From the NCBI RefSeq assembly GCF_001682855.1, contig NZ_MAQW01000001.1, positions 662,741-726,740 of the forward strand: a stretch of 64,000 nucleotides of DNA, read 5' to 3'. Of the stretch, positions 54,362 through 63,180 are shown in pieces. The translations under genes and the position numbers were made by a program. The notes beneath the pieces were generated by a model. The model saw nothing but the letters and a program-made list of their open reading frames with translations, did not search any database and was not told where the DNA came from. The stretch comes from Bacillus sp. FJAT-27264 (GTDB taxonomy: Bacteria; Bacillota; Bacilli; Paenibacillales; Paenibacillaceae). How positions within the stretch are numbered: the stretch's first letter is position 1; each line of letters opens with the position of its first letter.

Positions 54362-55750
54362 TTACACCTGCGGCTGACGCTGCATGGCTGATCTCAGGTA
54401 GAGAACTGCACAGCCGATGGATAAGATAACGATGATGGACAGACCCCAGTAAATATTGCTATAGGCTATGCCCATTGGCAGACTCTTTTGCATCGCTAGT
54501 GCACTCGCAGAAGCAGCAACCCCTATGGCTCCGCTACAGAACTGCAGTAGCTGGTACAGCCCCATCCCGGAGCCCATCTCGGCCGGCAGCAGAATACGGG
54601 AGATTTCGTTGGATACGCTACTCGACAGAATTGTGAAGCAGGTGCTCATCAGCATGTAAATAAAGATAATGGCTACATACGAGCTTCCCTCAAATAATGC
54701 AAACAAGACAACGGCTGCCAGGAAGAACAGCGGAATGATCCGCAAAATCGGGCTGTTGCCGCGAGAATCAATGAACCGACCGACCCGCTGGGAGACAATC
54801 ATGGCCAGGAACGATCCCGGGAAAATCACCATACCCGCCTGGATGGCGCTTAGACTGTACTGTTTCACCAGAATCTGCGGCATCAGGAACAAGGTCGCAA
54901 AGCTGCAAAGATAAGCAGCGACACCAACCGCAGCGAGGATCAGATAGCGGCGGTTCTGGAACAAGGACGGCAAGACAAACGGTTCCTTAGCTGAACGAAT
55001 CCGGGCAGCGAACAACACAAGCGCTACAAGACCTACAGCCAGACCAGTCCAGGAATGATTCGTTAAGGCGATTAGCAGGCCTGTCGTGCCCGCACTAATG
55101 AACAATGCGCCCAGGAAATCGAAAGACCCCTTCTGCACACGCTCTTTTGGAATAAAAATAACGAACAGCGGTACCAGTAGCACCGTAACTGCAGTAACTA
55201 CAAACAACATATGCCAGCCTAAATACTCAACAATAGCTCCGCCAGCAACCGGACCTAGTCCAAGACCCATCGAGACGGAGGACATGGTTATACTCATTGC
55301 CTTGCCGCGGCGCTCAACCGGAATGTAGCGGGAGTTCAGAACCATCGTCAATGCAAGGATTGAGCTTGCACCAGTGGCTTGAACGAGCCGCACAATTAAA
55401 AGCATTATAAAGCTATTACTGAACAGCCCTACTATCGCTGCAAGACTCAGCGACAGGATACCTATTATGAACAGCCTGCGGATCGGCACAAAATCAGCAA
55501 GACGGCTGTACGTGATAGATGAGACGGCAAAAACGATCGAATAGCCTGTGACAATCCACGAGGTTAACGCAGGTGTCAGATGAAAAGCTTCTGCAACATC
55601 AGGCAGAGCCAGATTGAACATCATGGTATTCATGATGACTAGCACGATCGCCACACCTAGGAGAATACCTACTGCCCGTTCATTTATCACAGCCGATTCC
55701 TGTCCGCCAGATGCGGAAGGGACTGGTTGTTTATTCATTTTCTCCACCAT
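54362..55750 (-). CDS. MFS multidrug-type transporter (DHA2-like, 14-helix)
   Basis: The 462-residue protein has about fourteen hydrophobic helices, the loop motif in YSRLADFVPIRRLFIIG and the motif C region SMGLGLGPVAGGAIVEYLGW, typical of proton-driven drug exporters. The start may be 55750 or 55738; neither has ideal ribosome binding site spacing. A perfect TTCGATTATAATCGAA dyad lies upstream, and an ArsR regulator is divergent, so the pair is probably a drug- or stress-inducible unit. Confidence 0.85.
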   Translation of the reverse strand: MVEKMNKQPVPSASGGQESAVINERAVGILLGVAIVLVIMNTMMFNLALPDVAEAFHLTPALTSWIVTGYSIVFAVSSITYSRLADFVPIRRLFIIGILSLSLAAIVGLFSNSFIMLLIVRLVQATGASSILALTMVLNSRYIPVERRGKAMSITMSSVSMGLGLGPVAGGAIVEYLGWHMLFVVTAVTVLLVPLFVIFIPKERVQKGSFDFLGALFISAGTTGLLIALTNHSWTGLAVGLVALVLFAARIRSAKEPFVLPSLFQNRRYLILAAVGVAAYLCSFATLFLMPQILVKQYSLSAIQAGMVIFPGSFLAMIVSQRVGRFIDSRGNSPILRIIPLFFLAAVVLFALFEGSSYVAIIFIYMLMSTCFTILSSSVSNEISRILLPAEMGSGMGLYQLLQFCSGAIGVAASASALAMQKSLPMGIAYSNIYWGLSIIVILSIGCAVLYLRSAMQRQPQV

Positions 55751-55763
55751 CCAATTTTTATTG

Positions 55764-55779
55764 TTCGATTATAATCGAA
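55764..55779. promoter_or_regulatory. Perfect dyad operator between MFS and ArsR genes
   Basis: TTCGATTATAATCGAA is a perfect 16-bp palindrome that includes a TATAAT reading toward the MFS gene. It is a good ArsR-family site. Confidence 0.65.
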
Positions 55780-55845
55780 ATTTGAAAATAATATATCACG
55801 ACTTGTGCTATAATGCAATCATAAGCAAAAAAAGGAGGCACTCCC

Positions 55846-56187
55846 GTGAAACTTCTATATCATCCTGATGTGACAGATATCCATGTATCCACGGTTTTGG
55901 ATGCCCTAAGTGATCCTATCCGTTTGTTAATTGTTTCTGAACTCCATAGCGTAGGTGAACGCGCCTGCGGAGACATTAATGTCCCTGTGGTGAAATCTAC
56001 AGCATCCCATCATATCCGTACACTTCGTGAAGCCGGGATTGTCAACGTACGCGTTCAAGGCACCCAAAGACTCGTATCCATGCGCACTGAGGATTTGAAT
56101 ATACGATTCCCTGGGCTGCTGTCTTCCATTCTCGAGGCTTTTAAGAATTCTGAAGAGAAAAGAAAGCTGCTACAACCTGAATTATAA
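55846..56187 (+). CDS. ArsR-family transcriptional regulator
   Basis: GTG at 55846 follows AAGGAGGC. The 113-residue protein is a winged helix with the ArsR pattern VLDALSDPIRLLIVSEL, the recognition helix in VVKSTASHHIRTLREAGIV and a wing reading VRVQGTQRLVSMR. It lacks the CVC metal site of ArsR/SmtB metal sensors, though one Cys (ERACGD) is present. It is therefore probably not a classic metal sensor. An extended -10 (TGCTATAAT, to 55814) precedes it. It presumably represses the divergent exporter. Confidence 0.85.
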   Translation: MKLLYHPDVTDIHVSTVLDALSDPIRLLIVSELHSVGERACGDINVPVVKSTASHHIRTLREAGIVNVRVQGTQRLVSMRTEDLNIRFPGLLSSILEAFKNSEEKRKLLQPEL

Positions 56188-56294
56188 GATTATCCGGATT
56201 CGGAAATGGCTTTAAATCGAAAAACTCCCCCTGTATACAGAGAGAGCAGACATACCCGACGCACGGGTATCCGGTGTTATTTATTGTATAATGT

Positions 56295-56360
56295 AACCCC
56301 TTCAAGGCAATACTTCAGCTCCCTCACTAAAAGGAGCGGGATAGCTGGAAGGGGTTCTAT
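56295..56360. terminator. Likely bidirectional terminator between convergent ArsR and kinase genes
   Basis: AACCCCTTC and GAAGGGGTT close a long structure with an inner CAGCTCCC/GGGATAGCTG stem. U tracts are short on both sides. Confidence 0.45.
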
Positions 56361-56371
56361 TCTTCTCCCAT

Positions 56372-57832
56372 CTAGACACGCCGGGCCGCCGGGAAGCCAA
56401 ACGAGATTACGGCCCCTCCCTCCTTACAGTTAGTAGCCTGAATCAACCCACCGCAGCGCTCCACAATGGCCCGGGCGATCGCCAGGCCCAGTCCGGACTC
56501 ACCGTCTTTTCCTTTGACAAAACGATGAAATAAGGTCGGCAGCAGCTCCTGTGGAAATCCGGGACCGTCATCTGAAACGGATAACACGATTTCCCCTTTA
56601 TCCAAGCTTGCAGCGATGTAAATTTCTTTTTTGGCATATCTTGCAGCATTTGTTACAACGTTGAGCAGTGCCTGCAGAAGCTTATCTTCGTCAGCCATAA
56701 TGAACAATTCTTTATCCTCCGGGCAGGTGATATGCAGTGTAAGTCCTTTCTTTACAAGCAGCGGATTGACACGTTCAGACGTTTCCATCAGCATTTCGTT
56801 CAGACTAACCTCGGAAGGCTTGAAAATATCCTCTTCACTATCCAGCTTCGCGAGCAACGTCATTTCGGTGATAATCTTCCCTAATCTGCCGCTTTCCCCC
56901 AGGATTATATCCAGCCCTTTGCGGAGGTTCTCACCTTCAAAGATTCCATCCCGAATGCCTTCGGCATAACCTGAAATGGACATCAGGGGAGTCTTCAGCT
57001 CATGGGATGCATTCTGGAAAAACTGCTTCTGCACCAGGTTGAACCTGTTCAGTTCACCAGCCATCTCATATACCGTCTGTGCCACAGCTCCAATCTCACC
57101 GCCGCCCTTGACCAGCTTCACATCCGTGAAATGGCGGTCTTTGACCTTCTTGAGTTCTTGCTTCAGATTCATCAGTGGCTGTATCAGCCTTTTTGTAATA
57201 AACAGACTGAGCAGAAACATAATCGCTCCAACGATAAAAATCACCAGGATGAGCCGGCCGAGAAGTGCCTGTTCGATCGCTTTGATCTTGCTCATGGGAG
57301 TCAACAGGGTCAGGGTGCCTTGGGGGATGGGGCTGACATCCATTACATATCGCCCGTCCGTTCCCTTCCACAAATCCTTGATGCTGGAGGAAGTGACCGC
57401 TGTATATTTCCCCAGATTTGCAGGGACAGCTTCAGTCAATGTATTGTTGTTCACCTTTAGGGCTGTGCCATTCACAGGCGACGTACCTGATAGCACATTA
57501 CCGTTAAGATCGGTCACAAAGGCTTCAACACCCGCAGGAATAAGTGTCGATTGAACAGCCATAGCTTCTCCTGTTACCGTCTGGACAGGCTGCATACCAG
57601 TAACATCTGGATTAGGCAAAGTGACCGCTTCAGCAGAAAGAACCGGACTGAGTGAGAGAGTACCCGTTTTACTGATAGAAGCGGACATCGCCGCACTCAA
57701 CGACTTAAGGTCATCCTTCTGTGCGCCGATGAAATGATCCAGCAACACATAATGGAGCAGGACTGCCGTGACGGAGAGGATCAGAGCCAGTGACAATCCG
57801 AACGCAAGATTAATTTGATGAACGAGTTTCAT
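56372..57832 (-). CDS. Sensor histidine kinase
   Basis: ATG at 57832 follows GGGGGGAAG and lies one base after the response regulator stop. The 486-residue kinase has two membrane helices (about 10-32 and 185-207) around a 150-residue outer sensor domain, then HAMP. HisKA has the phospho-acceptor in NASHELKTPLMSISGYAEG, and the ATPase has NVVTNAARYAKKE, DDGPGFP and SGLGLAIARA. The plan resembles BaeS/CssS-type envelope stress sensors, though the signal is unknown. Confidence 0.9.
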   Translation of the reverse strand: MKLVHQINLAFGLSLALILSVTAVLLHYVLLDHFIGAQKDDLKSLSAAMSASISKTGTLSLSPVLSAEAVTLPNPDVTGMQPVQTVTGEAMAVQSTLIPAGVEAFVTDLNGNVLSGTSPVNGTALKVNNNTLTEAVPANLGKYTAVTSSSIKDLWKGTDGRYVMDVSPIPQGTLTLLTPMSKIKAIEQALLGRLILVIFIVGAIMFLLSLFITKRLIQPLMNLKQELKKVKDRHFTDVKLVKGGGEIGAVAQTVYEMAGELNRFNLVQKQFFQNASHELKTPLMSISGYAEGIRDGIFEGENLRKGLDIILGESGRLGKIITEMTLLAKLDSEEDIFKPSEVSLNEMLMETSERVNPLLVKKGLTLHITCPEDKELFIMADEDKLLQALLNVVTNAARYAKKEIYIAASLDKGEIVLSVSDDGPGFPQELLPTLFHRFVKGKDGESGLGLAIARAIVERCGGLIQATNCKEGGAVISFGFPAARRV

Positions 57833-57833
57833 A

Positions 57834-58550
57834 TTAAACTTCCCCCCTATCTGTTCGCATCCGGTACCCGTGTCCCCACACCGACTCGACGGGCAGTTCC
57901 TCAATTTTTTTACGCATCCGCTTAATTAGGTGATCCACTGCACGGTCACTACCAAAATAATCGTCTCCCCAGACAAAGCTGAGCAGCTCGTCCCTTGTAA
58001 ACGCACGATTTGGATGTTCAGCCAACACCTTGAGCATGGTGAACTCTTTGCTGGTCAGATCCACTTCTTCCCCGCGCCATATGGCCCGTCTCTCTTCCAG
58101 CATTAATTGAAGCTCACCTGTATCAATTCGAGGCGTCGCAGTTTCTCTTACAGCTGTTCTTTCTTCCGCACCGGTAACTCGAATCCAGCGTTCCAGCTGC
58201 CGCTTGATGCGGGCAACCAGCTCACGGGGGCTGAAAGGCTTCACCAAATAATCATCACTGCCCAGCTCAAGGCCAAGGATTTTGTCCACCTCATTATCCT
58301 TCGCCGAGATCATAATAATGGGAACCTCTCCTTCATTACGGATGCGTCTGCATAATTCATAGCCGTCCATGCCGGGAAGCATAATGTCCATCACCCACAT
58401 GCTCGGCGGACTTGTTCTATATAAAGACCAGGCATCCTCGGCATTCGCGAGGCCTATCGTCCGATAGCTCTCTCTGTGTAGATAAGCTTGAATCAGTGTG
58501 CGTATATTCTCGTCATCGTCTACAACCGCGATGAGGTAGTCGTTATTCAT
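57834..58550 (-). CDS. OmpR-family response regulator
   Basis: The 238-residue regulator has acidic residues at 10-12 (VVDDDEN), phosphorylation site in WVMDIMLPGMDG and the switch Lys in LVKPFSP. The DNA-binding domain has LTSKEFTMLKVLAEHPNRAF and VDHLIKRMRKKIE. It is divergent from a secreted protein gene whose promoter has four CCA triplets every 11 bp, as expected for tandem binding of an OmpR-type dimer. Autoregulation from the same region is likely. Confidence 0.92.
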   Translation of the reverse strand: MNNDYLIAVVDDDENIRTLIQAYLHRESYRTIGLANAEDAWSLYRTSPPSMWVMDIMLPGMDGYELCRRIRNEGEVPIIMISAKDNEVDKILGLELGSDDYLVKPFSPRELVARIKRQLERWIRVTGAEERTAVRETATPRIDTGELQLMLEERRAIWRGEEVDLTSKEFTMLKVLAEHPNRAFTRDELLSFVWGDDYFGSDRAVDHLIKRMRKKIEELPVESVWGHGYRMRTDRGEV

Positions 58551-58617
58551 GAATGGGGCCTCCTGTACTTTTCTCTATAGTGAGTATACCAAAGGTATAT
58601 AGAAGGAAAGAGCTTTG

Positions 58618-58653
58618 CCATTGTTTTTCCACAAATACACCAATATTGTGCCA
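58618..58653 (+). promoter_or_regulatory. Phased direct-repeat element 1 (four CCA at 11-bp spacing)
   Basis: CCA occurs at 58618, 58629, 58640 and 58651. TTGTGC at 58646 and TTGATA at 58669 are 17 bp apart, a plausible core promoter partly covered by the repeats. The whole block aligns with 59654-59719. Confidence 0.65.
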
Positions 58654-58711
58654 CACTCCTCCTGTAAATTGATAACTGTAAGACAAACCAAACCACAAGG
58701 AGTGTTACGAA

Positions 58712-59479
58712 ATGAACTACAGTCTCAAATTCAGAAATGTCGCCCTGTCCGCCCTGCTGCTCACTGCCATCTCCGCGCCGATTGTTGCGAATGCCGATAG
58801 CGCCGCTAACGAAAATGCTGTCAAAAACGGAACAGCTACCTTGAAGCAAGTGCAATCCTCCGTTCCAGCCTTTACAATGGCTAATCCAGTAGAGCTGGCC
58901 AAAAAATACTCGCCCGATACCGTAAACGAATGGGAAAAAACGTTGGCCAAATACAATAAACTACTTTCACAAAGTCCTGCATCCGATACAATAGCCACTT
59001 TGGTTGCTGTTGACGTAGACGCCGACCAATTGAAGAAAGCTTTGGAGAACGCCAAACCAGGTGAAATCAAAGAAGCACAGCCCTTGAAAGTTGAAGGAGG
59101 CAAACAATACTCAGTCGAGGGAGTAAAGGCCAATAAATTACCTAATTCTGAAGAAAAGAACACTTTGACTTTTTCCAAAACCTTCAACAGTGCCGAGCTG
59201 CAGAAATTAGTTGAGAATGCAAAACCAGGTGAGGCAATTGCCGTCCGTTCCGTAAAACTTGACGACAAAGCAACCGGAATAACGAGTGCGGCTATCGCTA
59301 ATACAGATACTTATCAATTAAGTGTTGCAACCACAGCTACTAATGCCTTCTTCTCAGCCCAAACTAAATTGCAAGATGCTATAACTGCTAAAGATACAGC
59401 TGCAATCAAGTCTTCCCTTGCTGAACTTCTGAAGCAATACAAAGCACAAATTGCTGAGCTTGAAGCAGCTCAAAACTAA
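58712..59479 (+). CDS. Secreted protein, unknown function, target of the adjacent two-component system
   Basis: AAGGAGTG precedes the ATG. The 255-residue product has a Sec signal peptide cut near ANA-DS (residue 29). The mature part is rich in Lys, Ala and Glu and mostly helical. Two similar parts can be seen: DADQLKKALENAKPGE near residue 108 and NSAELQKLVENAKPGE near 168, so it has an internal duplication of about 60 residues. It lacks membrane helices or an LPxTG anchor. I recognise no family. It is divergent from the response regulator and ends at a terminator. Confidence 0.75.
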   Translation: MNYSLKFRNVALSALLLTAISAPIVANADSAANENAVKNGTATLKQVQSSVPAFTMANPVELAKKYSPDTVNEWEKTLAKYNKLLSQSPASDTIATLVAVDVDADQLKKALENAKPGEIKEAQPLKVEGGKQYSVEGVKANKLPNSEEKNTLTFSKTFNSAELQKLVENAKPGEAIAVRSVKLDDKATGITSAAIANTDTYQLSVATTATNAFFSAQTKLQDAITAKDTAAIKSSLAELLKQYKAQIAELEAAQN

Positions 59480-59517
59480 GCTTAAATATATTCCGCGCTC
59501 TACTGAATGACCGGACG

Positions 59518-59565
59518 CCAACAACCAGCAAGCCTCCATTTGGAAGCCTGCTGGTTGTTGTTTTA
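59518..59565 (+). terminator. Terminator after the secreted protein gene
   Basis: CAACAACCAGCA and TGCTGGTTGTTG form a 12-bp stem, followed by TTTTATTGT. Confidence 0.85.
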
Positions 59566-59653
59566 TTGTCTCAGTCCCTAGGGTCCATCGTTCTATCACC
59601 GTGAAGATATATCAATGTGCATTCCTTTTTATCCGCGGAGATTTTGTCACCTG

Positions 59654-59689
59654 CCATTATCTTTCCATAATTGCTCCACCTTTGTGCCA
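59654..59689 (+). promoter_or_regulatory. Phased direct-repeat element 2 (four CCA at 11-bp spacing)
   Basis: CCA occurs at 59654, 59665, 59676 and 59687. TTGTGC (59682) and TTAATA (59705) are again 17 bp apart, and TAAATT-A-ATAACTGTA follows as at the first promoter. Confidence 0.65.
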
Positions 59690-59762
59690 TAATTATTCGT
59701 TAAATTAATAACTGTAGCGCCCCACCCGAACATCAAAGATCAATTTTAAGGAGTATTCATAT

Positions 59763-60224
59763 ATGAGCTATCGCCTGAAAATCAAACCCCTCTCCCTAGC
59801 CGCCGTCCTGGTTGCAGCGGTTGCTGTCCCTTTCCTTGTTCATGCGGACCGGGGGTTAGCAAAGGAAACAGTTATATCCACACAAACCGCTGCTGATTGG
59901 AATGTAAAGCATACCTCTTTCAGACCATCTGCCCTGACCATGAGCACTGGCACAAGTCCGGGTATGAGCACAGGTATAAGCAGTGGCACAAGTTATGTAC
60001 TTGGTACCGTTAGCCCCTGGTCCAAAATAGTGGAGAAAGTCAAACAGCTTCTCGGGATCACACCCGTTCCTGCTTATTTGAAGGTTACAACGGTCCCCTT
60101 AACCTTTGTTCCTGCTTCAAGAGCAGATCTGGGAAGTGCGCAGGACTCCCCGGTGCAAAAAGATAACGCCCCGTTAAGAGCAGAAATCGTCAAAGGGAGC
60201 TTCAAGGCGCAATCCGGCTTCTGA
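59763..60224 (+). CDS. Small secreted protein, unknown function
   Basis: AAGGAGT precedes the ATG. The 153-residue product starts with a signal peptide (about residues 1-28, ending VHA-DR). The mature part has a low-complexity Ser/Gly/Thr stretch with repeated SGTSPGM/STGISSGT-like text, then a hydrophilic tail. The start MSYRLKIKPLSLAAVL resembles the MNYSLKFRNVALSALL of the protein at 58712, so the two may share ancestry in their leaders. Their promoters share the same element. I recognise no family. Confidence 0.7.
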   Translation: MSYRLKIKPLSLAAVLVAAVAVPFLVHADRGLAKETVISTQTAADWNVKHTSFRPSALTMSTGTSPGMSTGISSGTSYVLGTVSPWSKIVEKVKQLLGITPVPAYLKVTTVPLTFVPASRADLGSAQDSPVQKDNAPLRAEIVKGSFKAQSGF

Positions 60225-60246
60225 TTCCTCTCGAACCGGCATCTTC

Positions 60247-60282
60247 AACCCCTGAGAATTTCCTCAGGGGTTGGTTTTGTTT
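60247..60282 (+). terminator. Terminator after the small secreted protein gene
   Basis: AACCCCTGAG and CTCAGGGGTT form a perfect 10-bp stem, followed by GGTTTTGTTT. Confidence 0.85.
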
Positions 60283-60398
60283 GCCGAAAACCGTATATAT
60301 GGCCGCAGATTCTCATAAAAATCTCTTGTATGCCACTCCGTTCGACTCAATATCAAAGCTATTGCAGGATGAAGATATGAAGAGAGGAAGATGAAGGC

Positions 60399-61583
60399 AT
60401 GAATCAGCATCCCTCCAAATCTGCCCATATTCCACAACCGATCCGCAGTGACGGAGCCGGAAATGTGGACAATGGACCCCGTGATATTATGCGGGATCGG
60501 CAGAATCCTGATATGTTCGTTCCTCCTGTTACGGATAACGGACTAGTTCCAAATCTACGGTTTTCTTTTTCCGACACTCACATGCAGTTAAATCATGGCG
60601 GCTGGTCCCGGGAGGTGACCGTCAGAGAGCTGCCCATCGCCACCACGCTAGCCGGAGTGAACATGAGCCTGACTCCTGGAGGTGTCCGGGAGTTGCATTG
60701 GCATCAGCAAGCGGAATGGTCCTACATGCTGCTGGGCCGAGCCCGGATTACAGCGGTAGACCAGAATGGAAGAAATTTCATTGCGGACGTCGGTCCCGGG
60801 GATCTTTGGTACTTCCCTCCAGGCATTCCCCACTCCATTCAAGGTCTTGAAGAAGGCTGCGAGTTCCTGCTGGTATTCGATGATGGCAGCTTCTCGGATC
60901 TGAACACCCTGTCCATCTCCGATTGGTTCGCCCATACCCCCAAAGAGGTATTATCCGCCAACTTCGGTGTACCGGAAAGTGACTTCCAGTCCATTCCTGA
61001 CGAACAGGTGTACATCTATCAGGATTCCGCACCGGGTCCGGTGAGCAGCCAGGCGGTAGAATCTCCGTATGGCCCCATACCGCTGTCTTTCAAGCATCAG
61101 TTGCTCGCCCAGCCCCCGCTTAAGACCTCTGGCGGCAGTGTGCGCATCGTGGATTCCACCAACTTCCCAATTTCCAAGACTGTTGCTGCCGCACTGGTGG
61201 AGATTGAGCCGGGTGGCATGCGGGAGCTGCACTGGCATCCCAATAATGACGAGTGGCAATATTATCTCACTGGGCAAGGCCGGATGACGGTATTCGCAGG
61301 CAATGGTGCAGCACGAACGTTCGATTACAGAGCCGGGGACGTTGGCTATGTGCCTTTTGCCTTCGGACATTACATCCAGAATACCGGTACGGAGAGTCTG
61401 TGGTTTCTGGAGATGTTCAAAAGCGACCGCTTCGAGGATGTATCGCTGAATCAATGGATGGCTCTTACGCCCACCCAACTGGTGGAGAGCAATCTGAATG
61501 TAAGCCCGGAATTCATCTCCAAATTGCAAAAGGTTAAACATCCGGTTGTCAGATACCCTCAGCACTGGCAGGGTAAAAAATAA
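60399..61583 (+). CDS. Bicupin oxalate decarboxylase family protein with altered lid
   Basis: The 394-residue protein has two cupin domains, each with a full manganese site: His100, His102, Glu106, His145 and His278, His280, Glu285, His324. Arg97 and Glu338 match the known catalytic Arg and second-site Glu of Bacillus OxdC. The numbering is offset by exactly five in the first domain, so the flexible lid (SENST in OxdC, residues 161-165) falls on Ser166-Asp-Leu-Asn-Thr170. The proton-donor Glu162 of OxdC is therefore Asp here and two lid residues differ. Oxalate decarboxylation to formate and CO2 is likely but may be slow or shifted to oxidase activity. Confidence 0.88.
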   Translation: MNQHPSKSAHIPQPIRSDGAGNVDNGPRDIMRDRQNPDMFVPPVTDNGLVPNLRFSFSDTHMQLNHGGWSREVTVRELPIATTLAGVNMSLTPGGVRELHWHQQAEWSYMLLGRARITAVDQNGRNFIADVGPGDLWYFPPGIPHSIQGLEEGCEFLLVFDDGSFSDLNTLSISDWFAHTPKEVLSANFGVPESDFQSIPDEQVYIYQDSAPGPVSSQAVESPYGPIPLSFKHQLLAQPPLKTSGGSVRIVDSTNFPISKTVAAALVEIEPGGMRELHWHPNNDEWQYYLTGQGRMTVFAGNGAARTFDYRAGDVGYVPFAFGHYIQNTGTESLWFLEMFKSDRFEDVSLNQWMALTPTQLVESNLNVSPEFISKLQKVKHPVVRYPQHWQGKK

Positions 61584-61632
61584 CTTATAAATCCGCATTC
61601 AGCAACAGTTAAAACTGTGGATACTAGCTAAA

Positions 61633-61680
61633 AAACCCTTGGAAAATCCTAAAGATCTAGGCGTTTCCAAGGGTTTCTAT
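61633..61680 (+). terminator. Terminator after the oxalate decarboxylase gene
   Basis: AAACCCTTGGAAA and TTTCCAAGGGTTT form a 13-bp stem, followed by CTATTTTC. Confidence 0.8.
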
Positions 61681-61800
61681 TTTCAGGAATTTCGGACTAT
61701 ATCCAGTTTTAATCAATTTATCAATGCGCTTACATACATAAATATGTTTTAATTAAAGAAACACTGCCAATCAATCCACAGTAAAGGAGAGTTCACACCG

Positions 61801-62205
61801 ATGGAAATATCCTCTTTTTTGTTGCCTAAAGACCAGGTTGCTTATGTTACCACCTCAATGTCCATGCTGGAAGCCATGGAGCAATTGGAACAGCATCATT
61901 ACACAGCGATCCCGATTATTGACGCCGAGGGGAAGTACGTAGGAACTCTATCGGAGGGCGACCTGTTGTGGAAGTTGAAACGAACGCCCGGTCTGACGTT
62001 TGAGACCATGCGCGAAGTGCCAATCAGCGATATTCAGAAGCATGTGCGTAATGAGAGTGTCTTTGTGAGAGCCCAGATGGAGGATATGCTGACCCTGGCG
62101 GCGGATCAGAACTTTGTTCCCGTGACTGACGAAGCAGATTTATTCATCGGGATCATCCGCCGTAAAGATATTATTGAGTATTATACGAGCAATATAACCG
62201 ATTAA
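61801..62205 (+). CDS. CBS-domain-pair protein (CbpB/DarB-like)
   Basis: The 134-residue protein consists of one CBS pair: motif 1 YTAIPIIDAEGKYVGTLSEGD (two segments at about 34-54) and motif 2 NFVPVTDEADLFIGIIRRKDI (about 100-120). Stand-alone pairs of this size in Bacillota include the c-di-AMP-binding CbpB/DarB proteins. Binding of c-di-AMP or another adenine nucleotide is inferred from that family. It is transcribed alone and convergent with the aminopeptidase gene. Confidence 0.8.
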   Translation: MEISSFLLPKDQVAYVTTSMSMLEAMEQLEQHHYTAIPIIDAEGKYVGTLSEGDLLWKLKRTPGLTFETMREVPISDIQKHVRNESVFVRAQMEDMLTLAADQNFVPVTDEADLFIGIIRRKDIIEYYTSNITD

Positions 62206-62213
62206 TAACCATC

Positions 62214-62262
62214 AATACCCCCGGCTGCTCTTCACTATATAGTGAGGCGAACCGGGGGTATT
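62214..62262. terminator. Bidirectional terminator between CBS and map genes
   Basis: AATACCCCCGG and CCGGGGGTATT form a perfect 11-bp stem around a second small hairpin (CACTATATAGTG). Short A/T runs flank both sides. Confidence 0.75.
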
Positions 62263-62276
62263 GTATGGTTAGAGCA

Positions 62277-63023
62277 TTACAGTTCCGTGAGGATAATCGT
62301 CCCTTGCGGCGTAATCGCCAGGGTATGCTCGTATTGAGCAGACAAACCACCGTCAATGGTGCGGGCGGTCCAACCGTCTGCATCCACTTTCGTACGATAG
62401 CTTCCGGTATTCAACATAGGTTCAATGGTAAATACCATACCTTCTTTTAGACGGGGGCCCTTCCCTGCTGGTCCGTAATGCGGTACCTCAGGTGCTTCGT
62501 GCATATCCGAGCCGATGCCGTGTCCGATAAAATCGCGTACTACCGAATAGCCGCTGGATTCAGCAAAAGTCTGGATAGCATGTGCTACATCCCCGATCCG
62601 ATTACCTGCCACCGCCTGCTCAATGCCGCGGAACAACGATTCCTTTGTGGTATCCAGTAACTTCTGCGCTTCATCGCTGATGGTTCCCACTCCGTAAGAC
62701 CAGGCTGAGTCAGCCAGCCAACCGTTCAGATTGACGACCATATCGATGGTCACAATGTCGCCTTCCTTCAAAGGCTCTTTCTTCGGAAAACCGTGGCAAA
62801 TCACATCGTTGACCGATGCACAGGTCGCATAAGGATAACCATGGTAGCCTTTTTGTTCAGGCGTTGCCCCATGGGACAGGATGAACTTCTCTGCAAACTC
62901 ATCAATCTCCCAGGTAGTAATACCAGGCTTAATAATTTGCGCAATCTGCCGATGGCATTCGGCAAGAATCTTGCCGGCAGCCCGCATCTTCTCGATCTCT
63001 TCCATTGTTTTGATGATAATCAT
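62277..63023 (-). CDS. map: Type I methionine aminopeptidase
   Basis: The 248-residue protein is of normal length for a bacterial type Ia enzyme and has all metal ligands: two Asp 11 apart in TIDMVVNLNGWLADSAWSYG, His in FIGHGIGSDMHEAPEVPHYG, Glu in FTIEPML and Glu in QYEHTLAI. It removes the initiator Met in the cytoplasm. Bacillus has one copy in the ribosomal protein operon and a second stand-alone copy (YflG/MapB). This gene is stand-alone, so it may be the second type. Confidence 0.92.
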   Translation of the reverse strand: MIIIKTMEEIEKMRAAGKILAECHRQIAQIIKPGITTWEIDEFAEKFILSHGATPEQKGYHGYPYATCASVNDVICHGFPKKEPLKEGDIVTIDMVVNLNGWLADSAWSYGVGTISDEAQKLLDTTKESLFRGIEQAVAGNRIGDVAHAIQTFAESSGYSVVRDFIGHGIGSDMHEAPEVPHYGPAGKGPRLKEGMVFTIEPMLNTGSYRTKVDADGWTARTIDGGLSAQYEHTLAITPQGTIILTEL

Positions 63024-63180
63024 ATGTTCGCCTCTTTTTTTGTACAGAATCCATTACTGATCATAATGGCTCTTTGTATGGTTTAGTAGTACTCCCCTTA
63101 TATTATGAAAGAAAAACGGAAGAAATCCAAATTTTTTATGATTTCATTTAGAACAACTCCTATTTAAGTAGAAGGAATAA

